DNA of 64,000 nucleotides. It comes from Persicaria tinctoria (lineage: Eukaryota > Streptophyta > Magnoliopsida > Caryophyllales > Polygonaceae). Below are positions 1 to 10,454 of this stretch, piece by piece. Each line of letters opens with the position of its first letter. Position 1 is the first letter of the stretch. The DNA is taken from NCBI GenBank assembly GCA_037127255.1, contig JBANSL010000005.1, positions 62,681,909 through 62,745,908 of the forward strand, given 5' to 3'. The notes under the pieces were generated by a model that was given only the letters and a program-made list of their open reading frames with translations, was not told the origin of the DNA and searched no databases. The translations under genes and the position numbers were made by a program.

Positions 1-840
1 ATTATTCGATTTAACACGTATTTATAGATTATAATTAAATTTAATCAAAACAAATATAATAAAACAAGTAAATATTTAAAATATAATTTTCAATATCTTG
101 ATTGTGTAAAATATCATTCAAGTTTATTAGATTAAATTAGATTGGTTTTTAAGTTTATCTTAATTTTTATTTATTTTGGATTTAATAAAAAATAAAAAAT
201 TTACATTCTTTTATATATATTTTAATAAAAATGATTTACTTCCTTATATATAAATGAACCCCATTGAATAATCTAAATAATTAAATTTTCATTTCAATTT
301 CGTAGTAACATAAAGTTTATAATTGACAAAATATTCTTCAGTTTTGATAAGTTAAATCACTAGCTAATCATTTACTAATTGAAAATATGTTATTTTGCTT
401 TACATTTTTTTTTTTTGGCTTGTTATAGATATTATTTATTTAAAAAAGATATAAAAAGTTAGGTACAAATTAAATCTAAAACTACAAAAGTTTACTAAAT
501 AAACTTTTAAACTCATCTAATTTAATTTTATATGTTTTATTTGAATGATTTTAAAAAAAGATATAAAAAGTTAGGTACAAATTAAATCTAAAACTACAAA
601 AGTTTACTAAATAAACTTTTAAACTCATCTAATTTAATTTTATATGTTTTATTTGAATTGAAAATACATGAGTACGTAATACAATACATAAAATAAGAAT
701 TTTATTGGAGAGAAATCATTAGGATATTATATCACCATCACTTATAAAGGTCGGGATATTTATTTTACATTTGAAAGGTTGAGATATATTTTTAACAACC
801 CCTTAAAGGTTGGGTTATTTTAATTAGTTTCGCCTTAAAT
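1..840. other. AT-rich intergenic sequence, no gene seen
   Basis: The stretch is strongly AT-rich, with many short poly-A and poly-T tracts and stop codons in all frames. I see no coding pattern, TIR or RNA gene. The only clear internal structure is a tandem duplication, listed separately. Confidence 0.6.
441..658. repeat. Two-copy tandem duplication, 112-bp period
   Basis: A segment beginning with the AAAGATATAAAAAGTTAGG motif at about 444 is repeated almost exactly 112 bp further on (from about 556). Each copy runs about 105 bp to a shared TATGTTTTATTTGAAT end at 546 and 658. The copies are nearly identical, so the duplication is recent. It has no coding content. Confidence 0.85.
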
Positions 841-1330
841 TAAAAAATATTCGTATTTAGTAGAATAATTATTCGGTTAAAATTGGAGATTATTCGTGTG
901 CATATATTTGATTATTTGGTTAAATTTGAGAGATTATTTGGTTAAATTAAATAGATTATCTTTGTTACTAAGATAATTGTGTTGGAATTACATTATTCGA
1001 TTAAATTAGAAAACTTATTCGTATTTAACGGAATTATTATTCAGTTAAATTTGATATATTATTCGGTTAAATTTGAGGGATTATTAGGTTAAATTATCAA
1101 AGATTATTCCTATGTAAGATGGGGATTATATAAAAAAAAATACTATGGGGATTATACACATATTTATTGTTTTTAATGTAAAAAATAATAATCAATAAAC
1201 TTGTATATTATTCATAAAAATCACAAAGAGTATTCATATGTACGAGGAAGTTTGAAAAAATTATATATAAATATTATGCATTATCTGGCGAGTGGTTTTT
1301 TAGGAAATTATTCGTTATTCGCTAAATAAA
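840..1330. repeat. Stretch rich in ATTATTCG(G/T) motifs
   Basis: The octamer ATTATTCG and close variants such as ATTATTTGG recur here, often followed by TTAAATT and GAGA. The same octamer dominates the interiors of the TA-flanked TIR elements at 16221-22563, in forward or reverse orientation. This suggests a related element or its remnant, although I found no terminal inverted repeats here. Confidence 0.55.
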
Positions 1331-1381
1331 TTAAAGAATCATTATTCATAGATAAAAATACAATTTTATTAAGTTTGACCA

Positions 1382-1385
<4 letters not shown>

Positions 1386-1423
<38 letters not shown>
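1386..1423. repeat. (TA)n microsatellite at the LINE 3' end
   Basis: About 19 TA units lie directly beyond the A-rich tail of the minus-strand LINE. This may be the insertion target or an expanded end of the tail. Confidence 0.85.
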
Positions 1424-1426
<3 letters not shown>

Positions 1427-4400
1427 TGTTTTTTTTATTAGGAAAGATTTCGGGTGAGAAGGCTCTACCCGGCAGCATCCTTGCGGATGAGGTCCAGAAG
1501 ACCTGAATCATTTTTAATATCGACTCCTCGGACATAGTGGCAAAGGTGTGCAACCTTATTAGCCATTCTATTGCCCATACGAGGAACATGAAAGAAGGAG
1601 ACTTCTTTCATAGTCGATAACAAAATTTGTACATCAGAAAGGATCATTTCAATTTCCCAAGGGCATTTGGTTTTCCTATTTAAGTGATCAATGATTATCT
1701 TAGAGTCACCTTCGATTTGGATTTTGTCTATATTGAGTTGGCGAGCGTATTGGATTCCCATTTTGAGAGCGAGAGCTTCCGCAGTGAGAGGACGTTGTTT
1801 TCCTAGTTTCTTGTGACACACTGATACTAGTTGTCCCTCCCAATCTCTGATAATGGCCCCAGCAGTGCTATCGTTATTTGTAAGTGATGATCCATCGAAA
1901 TTGAGATTTAGGGTACCCCACGGTGGCTTGCGCCAAGAAACATTTTTTTGTCTTTTATTCTGTTTTGGAGTTTTGGGGATAGAATGACTAAACTCTTCCT
2001 CAAAATCAGCCTCAACCACAGATGTCTTTTTCCAGTTGTCTATTAGCGATTTAATCAGACGTAATACTTTGTCTTTTTGCGGAATGGCCACCCGCTGAAA
2101 CAAATATTGATTCCTAATATACCAAGTAGACCACCAGGAGAAAGCAAGGCTTTCCAGCGCCGACGAGTTAAGATTCTTCCCAATAAACGACAAAATGGGC
2201 TTGATGTCCCGAGACTGGACAATCATGCAAGCAATAGTTGATTGGACTTGGAGGGGGAATTGATGGATCGCTCGTATAAACTGACATTCTAGTAGAAGGT
2301 GGACCTCGTCCTCGGGGCCCCCATTACATAAAGAACAGGTGGTCGGGACAGATGTCCCCCGACAGGATAGCCTAGAAGCAGTAGGAAGGCCATCCTGTGA
2401 AACTTTCCAAAGAAAATTTTTAATCTTCGGGGGAATATTAGCCTTCCATATCCAGGCATTATTGTCAGGGAGAAGTGTTGACTGAGCAGTTATCAATTTG
2501 TATGCACTAGCAGTGGAAAACCATCCCTCTCTATCGGGCCACCAGTATAACCGGTCCTCAAATTGCGAGGCGGGTAGCGGAATGTCTAGAATTTCACGTA
2601 CCAAGCAGTTAGGTAGTGTGCTCTGGAGTTTTTCCTTCCACCATCTTCCCCCCATGATGTAATCACTGACAGTCTCCTCTTGATTATAATATTGAGGGCA
2701 ATCCTCCATGGAAGACAAGGAAGAAGTTGTGATCCAATTATCAGTCCAGAATTTAATTGATTTGCCATTTCCTACAGACCAAATAAGCCCCGACTTAAAT
2801 TTGTTAATTAGAGTTGTGAGCTTAGACCATTGCCAGGAGGTTGACCCAATTTTTTTGTATTCGAAAATGCTAGCAGAGCGAAGGTACTTGTGTTTGATCA
2901 ACGAGACCCATACATTACTAGGCTCGGCCAGAATCTTCCAAATAAGCTTCATTTGGAGAGCCATATTCATGTCACTAGATTTCCGAATCCCCAAACCTCC
3001 ACAATGCTTCGGTTTGCAAATCCTATCCCAGCTAATTAGTGGGCGATACTGAAGATCCTTGTTCCAAAAGAAAGTACGGTTTATCTGGTCAAGTTCTTTG
3101 TGCATCGTCGCAGGCAGCATGAAATTCTGCATACAATATAGTGGCTTAGCAGAAAGATTGGAGTTGATTAAGATAGCGCGTCCTTGTTGAGAAAGGGCAT
3201 TGGCCCTCCATTTACTCAGTTGCTCTTTAGACTTACAAATGATTTCTTCAAAAGTATTTTTGGTCACACGCCCATTGATAATAGGGCAACCAAGATATTT
3301 CTCTATTGAGTTTTCATTTGTAATATTTAGACAGTTGTGCAGTTCTAAGATCCTCTGGTTGGGGATGCCTCTCGTAGCTTGGAAACTAGATTTATGATAA
3401 TTGACCTTTTGGCCCGAAACTTTACAGTATGAATCTACAATCGACTTCACTTTGCGCCCAGCTTCCAAACCATCTTTTGAGAAGATTATGATGTCATCTG
3501 CGAAGGAGAGGAACGGAATCCGGGGGCCATGTTTTCCAATCGGGAAGCCGATGTGGGTTTTATCCAGTCTTGCCTCAGCTGTGAGCTTCCGGGCCAGAAT
3601 CTCAGCACCTAAAATAAATAGGAATGGGGAAATCGGATCACCCTGACGGAGACCCCTGGACGGGAAGATCAGGTCCGTAGGACCGTTGTTGACTAACACT
3701 GAGAAAGATACCGTTGTGATACATTCCATAACCCATGAAATAAATTTATCGTGGAAACCAAATCTCCCAAGTACCTTTTTTATGAAATTCCAGTCGACTC
3801 TATCGTATGCTTTTTCCATATCTAGTTTTATTGCTAACCATCCCTCACGACCCTTCCGTGATCTGAAGGAGTGGAAAGTTTCGTGAGCTATCAGGACATT
3901 ATCTTGAATAGCCCTGTCAGATACAAAAGCGCCCTGCAGAGGGTGGATAAGTTTCCCAATAATCGTTTTCATTCTATCAGTCAAGATTTTGGATATAATT
4001 TTGTATATATTGGAGCATAAGCTGATTGGTCGGTAATGACAGGTGGCAGTCGGATTTTCTCTTTTTGGGAGAAGGGAGATTAATGTGTGATTTATTTGTT
4101 TAAGCATTTTTCCGGAATGGAAGAAACGTTTAACTGCTCGGATTACGGATGTACCTACTATATCCCAATATTTTTTATAAAATTCAGCTGTAAAGCCATC
4201 AGGACCCGGGGACTTATTTTTCCCTAAATTGAAAACTGCAGTTTTAATCTCCATGTTAGATGGTAGTTGCACAAGGAAATTGTTATCCTCCGGTGTAATT
4301 GATGGTTGTATTAGTTCCAACAACTCGTCTAGGAGCCTGTCATCTATCGGTTCTTTCTTAAATCTTTTGTCGAAATCCTCTTTAATCTCATTCCGGACAT

Positions 4401-5600
4401 TTTCCTCGCCTACAACCAAAGTTCCAGTGGAAGAAGCGATGTTACGTATTTGTTTCCTATGCCTTCGCCCCGACGCCACTCGGTGAAAATAAGCTGTGTT
4501 GGAATCCGAGAGCTTAAGATGTTTGGTTTTGGCTCTTTGGTTCCAAAAAGTTTTTTGGAAGAGTAAAAGCTTCTCCTTCTTTTTTATGAGGCACTTTTCC
4601 TTATTGTAGTTTGCTTGAACATTTATCCCCGGGCCAGTGGATTGAGTGTTTAGGAGCTTAGTCTCCACCTCTTTCAACTGACGGAAGATGTTTCCAAAAG
4701 TCATTTTATTCCATTCCTTTGCCTTCTTTTTAAGGATTTTTTGTTTAAACATTAATTGAAACATGGCAGATCCCAGACAATGGGCCCTCCAGGATTGTTT
4801 AACTATATTGCGGAAATCTTTTCGAAGTAGCCAGACATTTTCAAACTTGAAAGGCGGAGCTTTAAAAGTAGAGTCGACCTCAAAAGATATTGATATTGGG
4901 CAGTGATCTGAGGTGGAGAAAGCTCTGTTATATGTGATCATATTAGGAAATTTTTCGATAACCTGTTGGTGAACAAGCACCCGATCGAGTTTTTCACGGA
5001 TGTTGAAATCTTCATCCGGATTCTTCCTCCAAGTATACGCATTTCCAAAGGTGGGGAGGTCTATTAGTGAACAATCATTTTTGAAGGAGAGAAGTCTATC
5101 GAACCTAGAAGTTCGGGTAGTGGCACCACCGAGCTTGTCGGCATAGCATATAATTTCATTTAGATCGCCTAAAACTATACACGGGATGGGTGAGTCAAGC
5201 ACAATTGATTTTAACATAACCCAAAACGGTTCTTTTTCATTAGGACCCGGAGGGGCATAGACGAACAGGACAAGGATAGGAAACCCCTCAATCAAGCTAT
5301 CAAGTCTGAGACCAATTATACGCGGTAAGTGAAAAGCAATGGAGATCGTAAAGTTTAGTAATTGGTAGGATTTCCACAGGACACCAATACCACTGGATCG
5401 ACCAGTCGCCGGTGATCAGACCGCTTCATCAAATCCAACATTTTTCCACATCTTGTCGTCGGGAATTATTTCTGATTTAGTTTCTGCTAGAGCCAGAATT
5501 TGAATATGCTCATTTTTACACATAGAATCAATTTCCGTCCAAAAAGTTCTTTTTCCTATACCCCTGCAATTCCAAAAGCAGATCTTCATGTATACCTTGT
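1424..5600 (-). mobile_element. L1-type LINE, apparently lacking ORF1
   Basis: The element is a non-LTR retrotransposon read on the minus strand. It holds a full-length ORF2 (described separately) and a short 3' end with a possible hairpin, CGGGT...ACCCG, followed by CTTTCCTAAT and an A-run. Directly upstream of ORF2, at 5590-6180, I could not recognise the CCHC/DUF4283 ORF1 that plant L1 elements normally carry, so the copy is probably 5'-truncated. I did not find clear target-site duplications. Confidence 0.85.
1465..5589 (-). CDS. LINE ORF2: endonuclease, reverse transcriptase, RNase H
   Basis: Reading from ATG at 5589 gives about 1374 residues in one frame with a single stop (TGA at 5418-5416, about residue 58). 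The start fits the family: the first residues, MKICFWNCRGIG, match the plant L1 endonuclease beginning. Next come the endonuclease (AETKS, later SDHCPIS), the reverse transcriptase (GLRQGDPISPFLF and the catalytic FADD) and a zinc-binding RT region around WKANIPPKIKNFLWKV with Cys/His CSLC...HLLLEC. The C-terminal RNase H has LNFDGSS, AEALAL and IEGDSK, although the fourth acidic position appears to read Asn (NRMANKVAH). The protein would nick the target and reverse-transcribe the element RNA. The open frame over about 1300 codons means the copy is young; the one stop, if real, would remove the endonuclease start from the product. Confidence 0.92.
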
Positions 5601-6180
5601 GATGATAAAAGGATTGGGTTTCAGAGTCCTTAAATCGATTGGATTTTGAAATTTTAATCTGAGGAAAATGTTATTTTGGGACTTAATAGGCCACCTGGAA
5701 CAAATAAGGAAGCATTCAAACATTTGATACACAATTATATAGCTAGTGTTTGGGTTGAGAGGATTTGCAAGATAAATAGTTTGTTTATTAATTTGTTTTT
5801 TATGCACACCAAGATAATTGATGTAAGCACCATGACTTCTATTTCTACTAATTGTTTTGACAGTGGCTTTTTTAACCTTCATCATCACTAGCAAATTAGA
5901 ATAACATATGTTTTTCTGGAAAAAATTATTTCCACTAATACGTGTGGTGCCATGTTTTACAACAAAGAGGATCATTTCCTCAATAAATGATTCAAGAATT
6001 AAAAAAATTAATATACACTTTTGAATGAATGTCTTATGACCATCCACCACAGTTGGCCATTGTCTAAGCTTACCAATTAAGATAGATTTTTTAGCAACAA
6101 GGAAAAAGAACCATTTACTTGAGCAAAAAACTACTGGAATGACCAAGCCAATGCCCAAATAATGGAGAGACAGGAACCTT
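5590..6180. other. Sequence upstream of the LINE; no recognised gene
   Basis: The region is AT-rich with a 190-codon open frame on the minus strand (6158-5586), whose translation resembles no family I know and has biased composition. It does not read as LINE ORF1 (no DUF4283 pattern and no CCHC knuckle). It may be the target of the LINE or flanking repeat. Confidence 0.4.
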
Positions 6181-6184
6181 GTAA

Positions 6185-6385
6185 CTAGACACGGCCACGG
6201 GTCCGACCCGCCGGGTCGACAACCCGGGGAGGTCGACCCTAACCCTGACCCGGGGTTGGGACGGGTCGGCGGGTTGATTGACCCGGCGGGTCGACGGGTC
6301 GGCGGGTCGGACTGCCGGGTCGGACACGTGGCATGGGAGACTCGAAATGGGTTGGACCCGGCGGGTCAGGCCGGGTCGGGTTATT
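6185..6385. repeat. GC-rich palindromic repeats, probable hAT subterminal region
   Basis: Many short overlapping copies of CGGGTCGG, GGGTCGAC and CCGACCCG lie in both orientations within 200 bp, next to the 3' end of the hAT transposase gene. Dense inverted short repeats near the ends are typical of plant hAT elements, where they can bind transposase. The likely outer end is near ACTAGACACGGCCACGGG at 6184-6201. I could not find the partner end on the other side of the gene. Confidence 0.55.
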
Positions 6386-6531
6386 TTTTTGCAATTTTCG
6401 GATGTATATGTATATGTGTGAATTGTATATTTGTATGTGTGAATTGTGGGTATTTGGGCTATTGCCTATTGGCCATTGATTGGGGAATAAAAAAAAAGAG
6501 GGAAGAAGGGCTTGAATCGGTTTCCCAATTG

Positions 6532-6576
6532 CCTACGTACCCTCCCGGGGGAGAGGAATCAAAGCCCACGTAGTTC
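6532..6576 (-). repeat. Type A hairpin unit downstream of the hAT transposase
   Basis: On the plus strand this reads CCTACGTA, then a small CTCCC/GGGAG hairpin, then AATCAAAGC and CACGTAGTTC. It has the same layout as the 8998-10454 array. In transposase sense it starts 36 nt after the stop codon, so it lies in the 3' untranslated part of the transcript. Confidence 0.75.
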
Positions 6577-6612
6577 TTTACCTGTTTGTCTGAACCCCGC
6601 TTACCTATTCGG

Positions 6613-8600
6613 CTATTCGTCGGTGTCGGATTGGCGCTGGCTACCGGGATCGACGACTCCCCCGTCCACGGAGGACCCGACCGATTCCGAGTCCGCTCCA
6701 TCATCTTGCTCCGACCCAGTGTTGAGGGAGTTCTTCTGAATTCTCATCTCAGCCCTCTTCCAATCGGCGAGGCATACTTGTGCTTCAAGGTTTTCAGGGA
6801 GCAAGTTTGATCTCTTCTCGGTAAGAATTTGGCCCCCTCGGCTGAATAATTGTTCCACTGCAACGATGGAACAAGGGGCTCCTAGTATTTGTCGAGCGAT
6901 CACCTGCAAGGTCGGAAATCGCTGTCTTTCTACTCGGCCCCACCATTCTAAAATATCGAAATCTTCATCTTCATCACTGCGGAATTCAAAGTTAGTAGAC
7001 AATTATTCGTCGAGCTCCGAGTGCGGGCTCGACGACGACCTCGACCTCTTTGTGCCAAAAATATCTCTGGCAAGAGCCTTAGTTCGAGCGGTAATACTAG
7101 TGCGTGTGGATCCGCTCGAGCTTGAAGGCGCAGGAGGAGGAATGTTAGGCGCTCTAGCGCCCGTAGAAAAATGAGTATATAATGATTCAAGTATTCCTCT
7201 AACTCTAGCAACTATAATTGAAACATTGCAATCAGGATCATCTTGGACTTCGAGCTGGGAAAGTAGTTTTCTAAAAACTTTTGAAGCCCAGTTAATTTGT
7301 ATCTAGGGTCGAAACAACAAGCTACGAGGAAAATATCAGGAATAACTTTGTAATAAGACAACCATTTCTCCCGCATGGTGAAAACAGCGTCGGATATGCA
7401 TTGCACTTGAAGCCCGTCCTGGAGGGCTATGGCAATGTTCATCGCGACAAAACAGAAAACACTAGAAGTAGGAATGTAAGCATGACTAAAAGTTTCGGTT
7501 GCATCGTTGAAAACCTTGAAAACCTCAATTATATCTCGAGCCACAACCCACACATCCCCAAAAACGTTTGAGTCTGGGATGTTTTGGGTGGCAAAAGCGG
7601 AAAGAGCTTCTCTATATTGATAAGAATCATAAATCATTCTGTAGGTCGAGTTCCACCGAGTGCTAACATCTCGGGGGAAGTTCTTCGGGCGAAGGTTGCT
7701 AGATCGACAAAATTGATGCCATTGGTGGCGAAGCTGTTTGCTTCGCCAAAGTGCCCGTAAAACAAATCGAATAGGTTCGGTAATCTGTTGTAAATACGCT
7801 AAACCATCTTGAACACATAAGTTTAAAATATGAGGTGCGCAACGAATATGGAAAAATCTCCCCCCTATCCCGGGCTGGCAATATTGTGTTAAATCTGGGA
7901 TAGAGGCGGTGTTGGCGGATGCGTTGTCAAAACCGATTGAAAAAACTCTTTGAGTCAATCTATACTCTTGTAAAACTCTAAAAATAACCGCAGCTATGTT
8001 ACGGGCCGTGTGGGCCTCGTCAAAAACTCGAAAAGCCAAAACTCGTTTGTGTAAGATGAACCGTTCATCCACCCAATGACAAGTAACACCCATATATGAG
8101 TGGTGTTGCCAATGGTCGGTCCAAATATCACTACAAATTGAAACATGTAAATCGCTATGTTTTTCAAAATATTCAATTAATTCAGCTTTGCGGGTTGTAT
8201 ACCTTTTTATCATTTTCCTCTTAACCGTGTTTCGACTCATAGGTTGCCAAGCGGGCTGAACATTTTCCGTAATAAATTCGTTGAAACTCAAACATTGTGC
8301 AAAACTATAAGCTAGGCCTTCGGCCGCTATCATTTCAGCAAAGTTATCACTACAACTAGCATAATCATAACTCCATATACCAGGGGGTTGAGAGGAAGTA
8401 GTTGCGTACCCGGTAAGTTGTGTTTGGCCTCTCGCCAAGCCGAGTTTCTCCGGATGCTTCGATTCGATATGACGTCCGTAGTTGCCATATTCGTTCCCCT
8501 TCTTGTGTTTGTAGACCTGCGGGCAGAATCTGCACTTGACGGAGGAATAGTTTTCGCCCCATCCCTGTGCTGGCGGGCCCTTCGTGAACCAGAATTTCAT
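6613..8600 (-). pseudogene. hAT-family transposase (zf-BED, RICESLEEPER-like), broken
   Basis: The gene encodes a cut-and-paste DNA transposase. From ATG at 8600 there is a BED-type zinc finger (VKCRFC ... HIESKH), then the RNase-H-like core with SDIWTD and FDNASAN. Further on is a CFDPRYKL segment, as in the plant DUF4413 region. The hAT dimerisation domain follows (DILEWWGRV, APCSIVAVEQLFSRGGQIL, 6990-6780), and the tail is acidic. Two breaks are visible: a frameshift near 7255-7262, where a frame ending at 7212 gives way to another frame, and an in-frame TAA at 7005-7003 just before the dimerisation domain. The true start may lie further upstream: an acidic Pro/Glu-rich frame runs to about 8848, also with frame changes. 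Family assignment is firm; this copy cannot make intact protein. Confidence 0.9.
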
Positions 8601-8849
8601 TGTGGCGGCCTTAAAAGCGACTGGTGTGGCTTCGAGATCGGATCCTCCTCGGCCTCCAAACCGGACTCCTGAGTCGGGATGGTTAATGGCATGGAAGGAG
8701 TTCCCAGAGGGGAAACTTCCTCCTCCTCAACTCCGACATGCTCGTCGGGATCCTGGTCCGGAAACGGAGGCACTACGTCGAAGGCTAGGCTCCGGTTGGT
8801 GACCCGATCCCGAGCCGCCTCCACGGTCTCCACCCCTGTGTTGGACAAA

Positions 8850-8997
8850 AATGCGCAATAATCTTACAACACATTTTATTTGATTTTTAATATTTGAGTT
8901 CGACCCCTTTTGGTTATCCTCTTGATTCGAAGTCATATCGATACCAAGATTTTGGTGGTTTTGGTGATTTGGGCTGCACCCGAATTTTAACGGGTTG
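8850..8997. other. Upstream flank of the hAT gene
   Basis: This short AT-rich stretch lies between the first possible hAT N-terminal codons and the hairpin array. No TIR partner of the 6185 end was found here, so the 5' boundary of the hAT element is undefined. Confidence 0.4.
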
Positions 8998-10454
8998 CCT
9001 ACGTATCTCTTGGAAGAGAATCAAGCCACACGTAGTTCCGAGTGGTTGAGTTTATGTTTTTTACCCCTTTAAAGGTTTTCATGCATCATCGGGTCGTATT
9101 AGGACCCACCTTCTCGGAAGGGTAGCCCTAACATAAATCACACTATCATATGCATGAGATTTTCTCGTGTATCACCCGAATAAATTGAGCACACCTTCTC
9201 GGAAGGGTTTCCCAACTTAACGACTATCACTTACACGGAAAATCATGTGTATTTAATTTTAACCTCATTTTCATTTTTTAAGTGAATTTAGAGGTTACCG
9301 ACTGTACCCGATATATTTGAGATTTAATACCGGGTTACCTACGTAGCCAGTTTTTTACGGCGTCAAGTCTGTACGTAGTTCTTAATGGAAAACCAATTTG
9401 ATTTTTTGGATCGGCGATTGTACCCGACGAGCTTTAAGCTTTATGTCGAGCTACCTACGTACCCGTTTGAACGGGATCAAATCACCCGTAGTTCTTTCTG
9501 AGAACAAATTTGATTTAATTTGTAAACGGTGACTGAATTCGGCATATTTAAAATTTTATGCCGAATTTCCTACGTAACTCGTAAAAGAGTATCAAGTCTA
9601 TACGTAGTTCTGAACGAACCGATTTGATTTTTATTTTGGTTTGGCGATTGAACTCGGTGAGCTTTTAGCTTTATGTCGAGCTTCCTACGTACCCGTTTGA
9701 ACGGGATCAAATCACCCGTAGTTCTTTTGAGAAACAAATTTGGTTTAACTTGCAACCGGTGACTGAATTCGGCGTATTTAAAATTTTATACCGAATTTCC
9801 TACGTAACTCGTAAAAGAGTATCAAGTCTTACGTAGTTCTAAATGAACCATTTGATTTGTTTTGTAACCGTTGACTGAATTCGGTGTATTTAGAATTTTA
9901 TACCGAATTTCCTACGTAACTCGTAAAAGAGTATCAAGTCTATACGTAGTTCTGAACGAACCGATTTAATTTGGATTTGGCGATTGTACCCGACGAGCTT
10001 AAGCTTTATGCCGAGCTACCTACGTACCCGTTTGAACGGGATCAAATCACACGTAGTTCGTTTAGAAACCAATTTGATTTGGTTTTAAAAATTTGATCGT
10101 TTGAGGATCGTGATTGAACTTGAAGAGCTCGTAGCTTTATGTCAAGCTTCCTACATACCCGTTTGAACGGGATCCAATCTTATGTAGTTCTTTTAGAGAA
10201 CCAATTTTGATCGTTTGAAGACCGTGTGATTGAACCCGATGAGCTATAGCTTTGTACCGGGTTTCCTACGTATCTCTTGGAAGAGAATCAAATCACTCGT
10301 AGTTCATTAACGAACCAACTTAATTTGTTTGGTTTTGACCTCATATTCATTTAAAGAGAATTTAGAGGCGGACGACTGTACCCGATATATTTTTAGAATT
10401 TAATATCGGGTTACCTACGTAGCCGGAATGAGGCGTCAAGTCTGTACGTAGTTC
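8998..10454 (-). repeat. Array of 11 type A hairpin units, period about 115 bp
   Basis: On the plus strand each unit reads CCTACGTA - small hairpin - ATCAA(G/A)TC - ACGTAGTTC, with starts at 8998, 9338, 9454, 9569, 9684, 9799, 9911, 10019, 10150, 10265 and 10414. The outer arms CTACG(T) and (A)CGTAG pair. The inner hairpin keeps its pairing but not its sequence: CCCGTT/AACGGG, ACTC/GAGT, TCTCTT/AAGAGA and GCC/GGC. The unit at 10150 changes both outer arms together (CTACAT/ATGTAG). A third stem precedes each unit, for example ACCCG/CGGGT, GAATTCGG/CCGAATT or ACTTGA/TCAAG. Spacer text is also partly repeated. No protein is encoded. The array lies in antisense to this written form in the transcripts of both neighbouring mobile genes. 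Confidence 0.9.
9080..9237 (-). repeat. Two type B hairpin units
   Basis: Unit B1 (9080-9156) has outer arms CATGCA/TGCATG; unit B2 (9166-9237) has outer arms CGTGTA/TACACG. Both enclose CACACCTTCTCGGAAGGG or CCCACCTTCTCGGAAGGG, whose core CCTTC..GGAAGG is itself a hairpin, and both have ACTATCA before the right arm. Different arm sequences with kept pairing suggest selection on structure. Confidence 0.75.

Noticed and set aside
1308..1589. 93-codon minus-strand frame with (IY)n repeat
   Set aside because: It is the LINE 3' end in another frame plus translated TA microsatellite.
8727..8936. Several GC-rich frames around the hAT start
   Set aside because: They overlap the hAT N-terminal region in other frames and have biased composition; none shows a domain.
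8998..10454. CRISPR-like array
   Set aside because: Period of 115 bp with similar spacers, imperfect palindromic units and a plant TE context do not fit CRISPR.
8998..10454. Hammerhead or other known self-cleaving ribozyme
   Set aside because: I looked for the hammerhead core (CTGATGA, GAAA) on both strands and did not find it; the fixed words do not match other ribozyme cores I know.
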